Assembly: GCA_030490835.1 (NCBI GenBank)
Contig: CM059973.1
Span: 62,686,008 to 62,750,007 of the forward strand
From: Annona cherimola
Taxonomy: Eukaryota; Streptophyta; Magnoliopsida; Magnoliales; Annonaceae
Direction of reading: 5' to 3'
Length of the DNA stretch: 64,000 bases
Position numbers and translations under genes: made by a program. Under the pieces are notes generated by a model. That model was given only the letters and a program-made list of their open reading frames with translations, was not told the DNA's origin and did no database searches. This document shows, in pieces, positions 23,465-33,357 of the stretch; the first letter of the stretch is position 1; the number at the start of each line of letters is the position of its first letter.

Positions 23465-24880
23465 TGGTGTGCAATAATGAGCTTGTTATTAAAAAGTCAT
23501 GATTACCAATCTCAATGTATACCGCACCATATTAGAATTAGCAGTTAAGTATAGTGTAGAATAATGACAAAATGGGTCGAATTTACGAAGAAGCCATGAA
23601 AGTTTCAATTATATGAAAAAGAAAATTTTATTGTACTAAATATCTAAAATAAGATTACAACTAAAAAATTAAAGTACAGTAGAAACAACTAAAAACAAAA
23701 TCTAACTAAAAATTATAAAACAAAGGAAAAAATCTAAAACTAATAAAGCAAAATAAATTAATAAAATAAAATAAAACCAATATGAATAGCTTGCACGGAG
23801 AAAATTTCGTCTCGACACTCTTCCAAGATCGATTAGATCTGCCTCTACAGTTTCTCCGGACCCGGACCCGTAGCAGAGTTGAAAACTAAGTGAAAATTGG
23901 ATGACGTTATGTCGTACCATCATTCCATTTTTATAAGAGTCGTGATGCATGAGGAAGACACGAATCGCTTGCGATTTCTTCTGAGTTGCGGATACTTTGC
24001 GCTCTGTAAACGGATCAGATTGACTTTGCACATCTGATGTGCGGCTACATTTGCAGCTTACACGGAAATTACGCAACTTCTCAAGATGGATTCCTCACCG
24101 CCGTATCATGAATTTGCACCAATGAAAAGAGGCGTGATGCTTTTTCATGTTTTTCTGTCACCTTTTGCTTGAAGGCGGACAGCTAGATCTGATCACTGAA
24201 ATTGACTGTGGCCATCGATTGTCTAATTTTGATGGCCAGATGGAGAGATCAGAGGCAGCAATTTGTGCTTGCTATAGATGTCATGGATTTAACAGATGGA
24301 CTGTGTGCTTACTTGTGATAGATCGGGCTGTGTATGGAATTAGCGGCTCTGATAGATTGCGGCGGTGGAAGGAGATGGGTTCGGGCCGCTGTTTTGCTGA
24401 AGAACAAGGATGGTGACATGCTTTGATGGAACAGGGCTGCTTGAGAAGATGATGCTACCGTGAAGATGCCAATTGTTTGGATGGACGCCAGTAACCGCCA
24501 GTATTTATGAAAAGGAAGCCATTGATTGTCGCCACCCGCCGGTTGGAAAATTGTGTCCAGATTCAAGGCTTCCATTTGCACGGTCTTGGGTACGCAAGCA
24601 TTAGAATTTTTACTGCCATCAGATTCCACGGAAAATCACTAGAAATGAATGGACACGATCTGAAATAGGTGCCTGCTTTGCTCGGACGGTTGGGAGGAGA
24701 GGATGCTAGCGACGGCCCGGGCAAAATCCATTGCTACGTCGGGATGTTGGGCTTGCTGAAATTGAATTTGCTTGCTAATTGGTGAGCCACGGTTTTTTTT
24801 ATGTTGAAAAAAATCAGATTCACTTGCCGCTGGAATTTCTGATTGTAAATGATGCTTTAATGCTATAACCAACAAATTTA
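23465..24880 (-). mobile_element. Divergent solo LTR or LTR fragment (minus strand)
   Basis: Read on the minus strand, the 3' end contains aaattcgaccca, gtcattattctacacta and an ending ttgcacacca. These parallel gattcgacccgactcaccg, ttattctacacta and the CA ending of the LTRs at 42844 and 52724. Upstream in the same order come an AT-rich stretch, a TATA-like cttataaaaatgg, and a GC-richer pseudo-coding block with frames of 106 and 78 aa (24309-24629, 24639-24875) that have no domain. This matches the LTR architecture but is a different, diverged subfamily. The 5' boundary is uncertain and I found no target duplication. Confidence 0.5.
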
Positions 24881-25156
24881 TATTTATATATATAATTTTA
24901 ATGAGTTAAATGAATTAAGTGGATTAAAGGGGTTGAATAGGTTATATGAGTTAAGCAGTTTAATAGGTTATAAGAACTCAATCCTAATTTATTTATTTAA
25001 TTAAATTATTAAATAAATTTACGCATCATAAATATTTATTCAAAAATTAATGGCTTTTACGGTCGGGCTGATAGGTTGACCCTTGTCATTGTCAGTACCT
25101 CAACATGGTGGTCTGGCAGCGTACGCATTCTAGTGCTCGTGTAGTTCCGTTTTTGC
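24881..25156. other. AT-rich intergenic DNA
   Basis: A run of gggttgaataggttat-type phrases at about 24935-24975, otherwise nothing. It may belong to the 5' part of the neighbouring LTR. Confidence 0.4.
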
Positions 25157-25866
25157 TATGGGTGGGAATTGGGGCGGGTCGACCCGACCCATTTTTGGCC
25201 TGGTAAAACCAATATATTTTTGACCCGGTATAGGAATGGGTCAAAATTTTTGACCCGAATTCAAAAATAAGGTTGGGGTGGGTCGACTATGTCCCGACCC
25301 GAAGAGTCCAACCCACATCGCATATATAAATTTATTAAAAATTATAAGACTATATTGAAATATTATTATTATTTTCTTTCAAATTTCTCACTTTTTTATA
25401 ATCAACTCTATCAACAATAGAAGAATCAATTTATTCAAAAAGCAATATAAGAATAAAAAAAAATTATACGTATATAACCATTATGTGTAATTGTATATTA
25501 AATTATTTTAATAAATGTATACTATATTTTCAAATATTTTATTTTTTTAATTATGTGTTTTTTAATAATTAGTGAAATATTGAAACATATAATATTTAAA
25601 TTTAGTATAGATGTATACTTATGTTTGATAGATATATAAATTTTGAAAATTATCTTATTTGACCCGTATTTTTTACCCGACCCGCTATCCCGAAACCGGT
25701 CCGATACCGACCCGAATTTTGTCCCTTGACCTGGTAGAAAAAAGTAAGGGTCAAACCGACCTTGTCCCGACCCGGTATAAAATAAGGGTCAAACAAGTTT
25801 TAGAAAAGCAGGGTCAGGGTTGGGCAAATCCTGACCCGTCCCGACCCTCCCGGATTCCCACCCCTA
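25157..25866. mobile_element. hAT-type MITE, 710 bp, perfect 8-bp TSD
   Basis: Ends are TATGGGTGGGAAT and the complement of TAGGGGTGGGAAT, one mismatch in 13. The octamer gtttttgc flanks it at 25149-25156 and 25867-25874. Both ends are full of gacccga/gggtcgg phrases in opposite orientation, as in the copy at 13610-14314, but terminal sequences differ enough to call a separate subfamily. No transposase. The 85-aa frame at 25659-25916 is a by-product of the gacccg repeats. Confidence 0.85.
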
Positions 25867-25874
25867 GTTTTTGC

Positions 25875-27351
25875 AACTTGGGCTCCTCCAATACGTTTAC
25901 AGTTTTACCCCAATAATTATAATAATGCAGAAATAAACCTCAAAATACTTAATTATATGTTTCAATGATATATGATTTTCAAAAATTATCCATAAATCCC
26001 TTTATTAAAGGTAATTTTCATGCTTAAAAAATAAGTAAAAAAATGCAGTTATCAACCCCCATAGAAATAAATTCGAAAAATTTAATTTTTAAGTTATTAA
26101 ATTTGAGGATGACATGTTTCTCACCCTGCCTCACCGCCTCGCCCCACATATCAAACAACCCCTGGCAGTGTGGGTTCCCATGATTATACAGTATAAACAC
26201 CAGCAGCTGGCGTGCATGTCGAAAGCGATAGACTAGCAGCAGCCGGTGCGGAATAATTTGGGCGTCTCGGCGGCTGCGGCGGCAGCATATTGTAGCTCGG
26301 TATCTATATATATTTTTTAATAAAAAAAAAGTTGGGTATATTTTGGTGGATAATAATTAAGAATTTATTAAATCAAAATTACCCCCACTATTACGATTCA
26401 TTATTTGGATGAGTACACCAATTTAATTTCCATAAAAGCTTATGCAACCCTTTGTTTTCATATAATTGATCCATTCATAAAGTTCTTTTACTTTTTTTTG
26501 GGTGTACTAAGTTATATAAGATTTTTGGATTAAATCTATATCACTATTTTTAAAATAGATTTTTCAATTTATAATATAATTTTATTTATTCTCAATGCGC
26601 ATCATTACATTTTCATCCCGAATAAAATTTGATCAAAGAATCTTGAATGGTTTGGAATATACCCTTATAACAGTTGTAACACTCATGGCTTATTTAGGCA
26701 AGGTCAGGTATTTGATTCCCGTCATGTGCATCAGATTGTTTACTTCTCCTTTGTTTTATAGGAGTTTTACTTCTCCACTTTGGTAGGAGTTTTAATTAAT
26801 GAGAACTTGTTGTCTTTTTTAGAAAATTATAAAAGTGTCTCCATAAATTGAAATAGTTGTAAACATATACATAAAAAAAGTATAACAATTGTATAGATAA
26901 TTGGAAAAAAGTAGAGTAATTCAGAAAAAATATTAATTTTTTTATTCTCCTTATTTTCATTCCACTCTTTGCTTACCAAGTACTTCCAAAATAATAACAG
27001 TAATTTTCCCAGCTCATATATAATTTTTCTACATTTACATACATTATTTCTCATTTTTAGTATACAACAACATTTTTCACATCTCCTCTCATATCCCATT
27101 TCATTTCACATCTTATTTGACCCTTCTTCTACAATTTTCGGCGGGCTAAAATTTTTTTGAAAGTTTGAGGGCGATCAGTTCCATGCAGACGGAATGACTT
27201 GGATCAGTTTCAGGAGAACGAAGGTAGACGTAAAGCCACGGAAGTCCGGTCGCGGATGAATTCACGCATCTTCTTTCCTCTTTAATGACGTCTGATTTCG
27301 AGGCGCTCTCCCAATTTTGAATCAACAAAACCAGCACACGATTTGGATTTA
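25875..27351. other. Intergenic DNA with a dispersed duplicate and a SINE-like patch
   Basis: About 26385-26456 resembles 36655-36725 (shared tatttggatga, caccaattta and ataaaagcttatgca in order). A second tRNA-like patch at about 26686-26725 contains tggcttatttagg and tatttgattccc. The 90-aa minus frame at 26827-27099 is hydrophobic, AT-driven and not called. Confidence 0.4.
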
Positions 27352-27634
27352 GGGTGTGTTTCGCAATGAGGAAAAAATGTCAACTTAAAACTTTTCAATC
27401 TAAAACTTTTCACTCTCTATAATTATCATATTTTTTAATCATTTTTTCACATTTTCATACAACTATCCTACTTTTCAATCATTTCTACATAACTACCCAT
27501 ACAATTAACTTATCTATTTTAACTTTATCATCTTTACTTCTCATTATTACATCTATCATATCACATAATTTGACAACTTTTACTTTCCAAAACTTTTCAT
27601 CTACTTGAAAATTTTAAAAGTAGTCAAGTCGGCC
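27352..27634 (-). mobile_element. Tourist-like MITE (minus orientation)
   Basis: Starts GGGTGTGTTTCGCAATG after a TTA at 27349-27351. The interior is the reverse of the copy at 15777 (ttcactctctataattatca, caatcatttctacataacta, ttaactttatcatctttact). The far end (caagtcggcc, then ttg) is eroded. Confidence 0.65.
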
Positions 27635-27900
27635 TTGAGATGCAAATGTTAAAAAAAAAAAAAAACTCTTGCACATCTTTTATATGATTTATGATCATAT
27701 CTATCTATCCTAATTTTTCTATTATTACTTTTGTATTGTAATTATTTTTTTACATCTTTTTGTATACTTACTAATTTTATTTTCTTTAATTTATAATACT
27801 TTGCGAATATATAAAATAAAATTTTTTCCATAGTTTACCCTTTTAACCAACTGATTATCTTACTTTTTTTATAATTACTTTATATTTTAATCACATTTTA

Positions 27901-28178
27901 GGTGTGTTTTAGAATGGATAAAACTTTTGATGAAAAGTTTTAGAGACTAAAAGTTATAAAATAATGTGATATAATAGAGGTATGGATGAAGAGTACAAAA
28001 AATAAAGTTAAAATAGATAGGTTAATTGTGTGTTAATTGTATAAAAATGATTGAAAAGTAGGATAGTTGTGTAAAAAAATATGAAGAAATAATTAAAAAA
28101 AGGATAATTATAAAAAGTAAAAAATTTTAGAACGAAAAATTTTTATCTTAACAACTTTAAACATTGTCAAACACACCC
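27901..28178 (+). mobile_element. Tourist-like MITE (plus orientation)
   Basis: Starts GGTGTGTTTTAG after TTA and ends gtcaaacacaccc, followed by ttc. The interior matches the copy at 15777: aacttttgatgaaaagtttt, gtgatataatagaggta, gataggttaattgtg, attgaaaagtaggatag. A further degraded, inverted copy seems to follow at about 28190-28340. Confidence 0.65.
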
Positions 28179-28852
28179 TTCATAGCTTTCTATATAGTTA
28201 GCTAATTTATTTTAATTTTATTACTTATGCTTCTAATCATTACCTCAATCATACGGCATAACTCCCTCGTTCATAAAATTTTTCATTTCTACTTTTACAT
28301 TTTTCCAAACGCTCACTTACGTCAACTTTCTCATGTCATGTTATTCTTTCTCTTTTAAAAATTTTTGGGATTCTGACTTTTACTTCAATATCTTCCCAAA
28401 TGAAACATCGAAATAAACATGACTTTCACAAAAGCGCCCAACCTTCCTGTTTTAATATGATCAGTTATGTAACTTTATTTATTTTTAATATCTTGACAAT
28501 TTATAAAAAATTTAATTTATTTATTGTATTTAGTATTATGTATTTAGTTAAGAGTTCATGGTTTACCAAAATCGAAGATGTGTAGAGACTATATTTGCTT
28601 GAAATATGTATATTCATGTTTAAATTGTGTGAATTGTTTAGATATATTCACATATTCTAATAGAATATAATAATATTTTATAAAATCATTTATTCACATA
28701 TTAATGGTATTTTAAATATTTTTTATTTTGAAAATGTAGCTTTAAAACTAATTTATATTAGTAAATAATTTATTGTGTTCATTTTAAATATAAGCAAAGT
28801 CAATTAATAACGATGCGGCCACATCATCGTGTAAAATAATCCACAACAGCCA
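28179..28852. other. AT-rich intergenic DNA
   Basis: MITE debris to about 28340, then AT-rich sequence without a supported feature. The 61-aa frame at 28400-28585 is AT-driven. Confidence 0.45.
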
Positions 28853-28861
28853 TTACAAACT

Positions 28862-29246
28862 GAGGCTTGATCTTTTCAGGCCAAACGCACGACCTTCTCC
28901 ATGCGTCCGGCTCAAAAATGTATTTTTTTATTATTTTTATTTTTTCATAAGCAAGTAAATCTAAGTGTATTAAATCTATAAATTAAGTTTTATCATTTTT
29001 GGATGTTTTTAAATATTTTTTTTAAACACAAGGACATTTCCGTAATTTTCTTAGACCCAAAAATTACGGAAATGCCACTGTGTTTAAAAATCCAAAAAAA
29101 TACTTAAAAATCCAAAAATAGTAAAACTTAGTTTATATATTTAATACATCTAGATTTACTTACCCATGAAAAAAATTTAAAAAAAAATACATTTTTTGAG
29201 CCGGTCGCGGAGGAGGCCGTGCATCCGGCTGAAAAGATCAGACGGC
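28862..29246. mobile_element. Long foldback element, probable Mutator-type MITE (385 bp)
   Basis: A near-perfect inverted repeat. Outer stems are gatcttttcag (28869-28879) and ctgaaaagatc (29229-29239); they run inward through ggctcaaaaatgtattttt, taaatctataaattaagttt and catttccgtaatttt to a loop of about 10 bases at 29050-29059. Arms are about 180 bp with few mismatches. The flanking nonamers TTACAAACT (28853-28861) and TTACAAGCT (29247-29255) match at 8 of 9 positions, as expected for a MULE 9-bp target duplication. There is no transposase. It ends about 140 bp upstream of the TATA box of the gene at 29447, so it forms part of its upstream region and could give hairpin RNA if transcribed. 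Confidence 0.7.
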
Positions 29247-29363
29247 TTACAAGCTCTTGTGCATAGTACCATCCGTTGCTGGGCCGATTTTAAAAACACG
29301 CAGTCTGCAGGCGGTAAAATGCGATTCCAAAAAGGAAAAAGACATTCACAGACAGGCATCTTT

Positions 29364-29394
29364 CATGCATTGGTCCAGATTTCTTATAAATATA
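29364..29394 (+). promoter_or_regulatory. Core promoter: TATA box with upstream RY-type motif
   Basis: TATAAATATA at 29385-29394 is a strong plant TATA box, 52 bp upstream of the ATG at 29447. That leaves room for a 5' UTR of about 25 nt. CATGCAT (29364-29370), an RY-type motif bound by B3 factors in seed-expressed genes, lies just upstream. Its use here is inference. Confidence 0.6.
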
Positions 29395-29446
29395 GCATCA
29401 GCTTCGCCAGCTTGAACAATACCATCAAACAAAATCAATCGGGATC

Positions 29447-30067
29447 ATGTCGCTCCTCCCTCATTTTCTAGCTTTTCTGCTGGGGGCGATGGTACACGCG
29501 ACGTCCACACAACCATCTCTCCCAGAATATATTGGCGCAACAGAAGTAGAAAAGCCGCTGCTGAAGGAGAGACAGTTGGGTGGCGCCTTGTCTCCGTCTC
29601 TGCCAACGAGTCCAACTTCACCATTTTCAACTACTCTTCAAGGACTGCACCGCCTTCAAGAAATCCCTATAGACAGCCACGTAGGGCACGTGGCCCCGCT
29701 AGGAAACCTGGAATTCAAGAGCAAAACACAACGAATAACGCCACCACCTCCGAGTTCTAACGAGAAGCAAAATTCCCCACCATTTTCAAGGAACGCATGG
29801 GCGATGGGGATTGATACTGAGAGCTCGGCGTCACCATCCCCAAGTCCTGTTAAGAAGCCAAATCCTTCACCATTTTCAACTACTCTAGTTGGAAGGTCAC
29901 CATATCTACCATCTCCCCCGAGTCCCAAGTCTAATGGCGCTATAAGATCGCCTAGGCAACGTGTCACGCCCAGGACCCCTCAGAACCCTTCACGCATTAG
30001 GCCCCCTAGGCTACCTAGCCGTAGGCCCCCTGGGACGCCCAGGCCTCTTCTAGAATTGGAGAGTTAA
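29447..30067 (+). CDS. Small secreted proline-rich protein (206 aa), unrecognised
   Basis: An intronless frame starting 52 bp after a good TATA box. Residues 1-20 (MSLLPHFLAFLLGAMVHATS) look like a cleavable signal peptide, so the product should enter the secretory pathway. The mature part is rich in P, S, T and R. A motif recurs three times: TSPFSTTLQG (about 57-66), NSPPFSRNA (about 109-117) and PSPFSTTLVG (about 140-149), each preceded by polar or lysine residues. The C-terminal ~40 residues are strongly basic and proline-rich (RQRVTPRTP, RIRPPRLPSRRPPGTP). This resembles plant proline-rich cell-wall proteins or multi-copy peptide-hormone precursors, but I recognise no family. There is no internal stop, and base composition is distinctly GC-richer than the surroundings. 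The foldback element at 28862-29246 lies just upstream. It could still be a chance frame in a decayed gene. Confidence 0.55.
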   Translation: MSLLPHFLAFLLGAMVHATSTQPSLPEYIGATEVEKPLLKERQLGGALSPSLPTSPTSPFSTTLQGLHRLQEIPIDSHVGHVAPLGNLEFKSKTQRITPPPPSSNEKQNSPPFSRNAWAMGIDTESSASPSPSPVKKPNPSPFSTTLVGRSPYLPSPPSPKSNGAIRSPRQRVTPRTPQNPSRIRPPRLPSRRPPGTPRPLLELES

Positions 30068-33000
30068 AAGGAAATATTTAGTAAATGAGAAATTGGTGGA
30101 ATTTTAGGATGGGATAGGAACCTAGAAGAAAATATTTTATAAAGTGTGTAATTTATATTAAATAATAAAGATAAAATTGAAATAAATAGATTAGTTGAAA
30201 AAAATAATTAAAATATAGAAAAAATGGAAAAATAGAGTTGTTAGATTGTTCGATCATTTGTGAAAGAATATGTACAACATGGTTTACCATCCCATCCCAT
30301 GTATCTCAATTGCAAAACGTCCCCAAAGCCATCACCAGTGGAGATCAGTCCTACTGAAATATGAGTACCACCTGCTCAAGTACATTTCCTATCGATACCT
30401 ACTTCTACGTTGGACAAGCGATTCCTTTCGATACCTACTTCTGCCTCGGGTTTGTGACTCTCATTTACTGTCTGTAATGAGTAATAGTGTGGAATAAGAT
30501 TTTTTATGTTTCTTGTCTTTTTTGATGTTAGGGTGAGCAGTTCATTATTATTTGAAATCATGTACAATGTTACCATAACCATTTTTCAGCCATATCTGCT
30601 GCACCCAAACGTTCAAACGAATATTTTGACGTTGGATATAGGATTGGATGAGAATTCTTTTTCTTTTTTCCACTGCGAACATGCATGAGGAAGAAAAAAA
30701 TGGAAGAGAGAGAGAAGAAAGGAGAAGGAGGAGGAGAAGGAGAAGAAAGGAAGAGAAGGAGAGGTGGAAGAAGAGAGGTCGGCCACACACGAGCTCCATG
30801 CCGTCCACCCCATGTCGCAGGTACTGTACATCGACGTTGCCGTCTTCTCCATAGCCGGTGACCCAAGGTAAGAGAGAGTTGATTTTTTTGTTGATTTTCA
30901 AAATTTTCTTTCCAAACTTATGCAAATCACAGCGATTTTGTTAAATATGGGTAGATTCATAAGAATAGAGAGAGAAATTATAAAAGTAAGGGAAGTGTAG
31001 ATAGCCCTTGTACATGTGTAAACGAGGTTAAATGGTTAGTTAAAAACCTACTTTAGAATTATTATAGATGAGTGATCTAAGTTGAAATGAATTGAATGTA
31101 TGAAATTTTTAGTTTCAAGGCGTGGAAATGTATTAGTAAAGTTATTTAGATTATAAATAACCCGAATAGGAGCTAAACATGATTTGTATATGATAAATAA
31201 GACTCAAATAAATTATAAACATTGACATGATTAATAAAAAGGATTTCTCTTGAGACATAAATGCTTTAAATGAAATTTATTAAGAATAATAAGTAAGATA
31301 ATAGAAAATGAAGAGAAATAACGTGGAACAGAAAGTTTGAGTGTGAATGGAATTTTAACTATTCTAATGATATTAAGTAGCTGTTCTAATAATGTTAAGG
31401 AGTAGTCATAAATAATGAGTTAAAATGTAATTTGAATTTATATAACTAATGTATGACTGTGCAACGTTTATTGCAAAGGTTATCATAATTATGAAAGGCC
31501 CTGAAAAAAGGGTAATAATGATTAATAGGTGAATTATATTGTTAATTCTAAGTTTCAAGTATAGATATAATAATTAAATACAACATACATTAATTGTGTA
31601 AGCCTTATTAAGAGCATTTCATTTACAGAATGATTAAAAGACCAAGATAACTTGTAGTATATGAATTTTGAGATTGTGTGTGTTTAAAAAAGATTATTTT
31701 CGAGCACATTGGGCTTATGAAATCCTATGAAATCTAATTTTATGATGAATTCAAGTTGAATTCCATATTTGAAAATCTAAAGTGAGAATAACAGGTTTGC
31801 CCAACCGTAGGATAAATTATATTTAAATAAGATTTTTAAACAAACAAATACTTGAATTTCTTATTAAAGGCAAATAAAAAAATGGTAAGTAGGAAATAAG
31901 TTGGCATGTAGATTGACATGTTTGATGAGGAGACTGATATTCTTAGATTTGTTTCCTATTGATTATGTTAGGGAGGGGTAAAGAAAAGATGGAGGAAAGC
32001 TAAAGGGAAAATGTAAGCAAGCTCTTTCACATTTTCATTTCAAAAGAAAGATATCGTAAGAAAATCTCTTTTTACCATTTTATTTCAAGAAAAGTTATTT
32101 GTTAATAAGTTTGTTTTATTTAAATATTTCTTTAAATAAATATGCATTATAAATATATTTTAGGGATGACCATTATCCTATGCATAAGTTTTACAAAAAG
32201 AATATGTTCTTGAAATATGTTTTACAACTTGATTTTCATGTACAAACCCTGTTATCAGGTTGAGTTAACAAAACTCAATTCATGCCATAAATGCATATGA
32301 TGCACTTGTGAATGGAACTCATGCATGGAAAGCGAATTAAATAGGCTTTGTCAAGGTTGTAACATCCTTGACGTTGCCTGGTTGGTGCATCTGACATATG
32401 GGCGGGTGATCACTTAATCAGTGTCATCTACTAAATGAGAAATAAGTCATTGAATAATGCATGTGTGTGCATTCATCTTATTATCACACATGCATAACGA
32501 GATTTTAAGAGTTTTATAATTTCGGTTAATGCCATAGGTTTTGAAAAGTATGTATTTTTAAATACTTACTTACTGAGTATTTTATACTCATTGTTTTCAA
32601 CTAACCAGTGAATGTCAATGATGCGGAATTGATAGAAGAGTCTTCACTGCTAGTAAAGCACTGAATGTATGATTTTTAATATTTTTAAAGAATTTGGAGC
32701 CATTGGATCGTAATTATTATAATTGTGAGTATGTATTATATTTAAATATTTTATGTTGTTGTTAAATGTAGTAGCTAACTTCTCGTGTGAAGTATAATTG
32801 TATAAAGGATGTATTAATTGAATTGAAGTAAATGTGAGTGATGTAGTAGAAAATGTTGGATTTATAATAACTATCAGGTTTTGTATTGCCTAAATGTCCT
32901 ACATATAGATGACATGCTGCCAAATTTTAGTTAAGAAAATAGAACCAATGCGGTTTTAAATAAAAGAAAAAAATTCAGTTTGGTTTTCTGACACATTAGG

Positions 33001-33357
33001 AAAAGCGTCCGCTCATATAAGCATGACAGTTTAGTTTCATTCATAAACTTAACTACTTAAAAAGATCCGTGGAGTAAGGTACCACATCGTGGCGTGCCTG
33101 CAAGTTAGGGCACTATATTAACACTTCAACTTTATGCTTATTTGAGTACAATCTTTCTTTCTTTTATAATATATTTCTCTTGTCTGGGGCCACTTTTTCT
33201 TATGTTTGAAATGAAATCCTACAAATTTAATTATAGTAGGCTTGAACAATTTCATTTCCAAATTACATAAAATGCATATTATCACATTCACTAATCCACA
33301 ATCTATTTTCTTTAAAAAAAACCTTTGAAATTTACAATCATTTGAATTTAATCTTCT
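30068..33357. other. Intergenic DNA with GA-rich tract and a possible LTR relic
   Basis: 30120-30240 repeats MITE-family phrases. A purine tract (gaagga/gaggag units) spans about 30690-30780; frames through it on both strands are repeat artefacts. At about 30810-30867 a phrase starting atgtcgcaggtactgtac ends at a good donor (ccaag|gtaagag), so a first-exon remnant is conceivable. About 32340-32900 (tacttactgagtattttatactca and following) resembles the 3' half of some gypsy LTRs, without definable ends. The rest shows nothing. Confidence 0.35.

Noticed and set aside
24147..24875. Frames at 24147-24416, 24309-24629 and 24639-24875 as genes
   Set aside because: They fall in a GC-richer block occupying the position of the pseudo-coding part of Athila-like LTRs; no domain.
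30648..30854. Arg/Glu-rich 68-aa frame and the three minus-strand frames over it
   Set aside because: All are translations of a GA-rich simple repeat.
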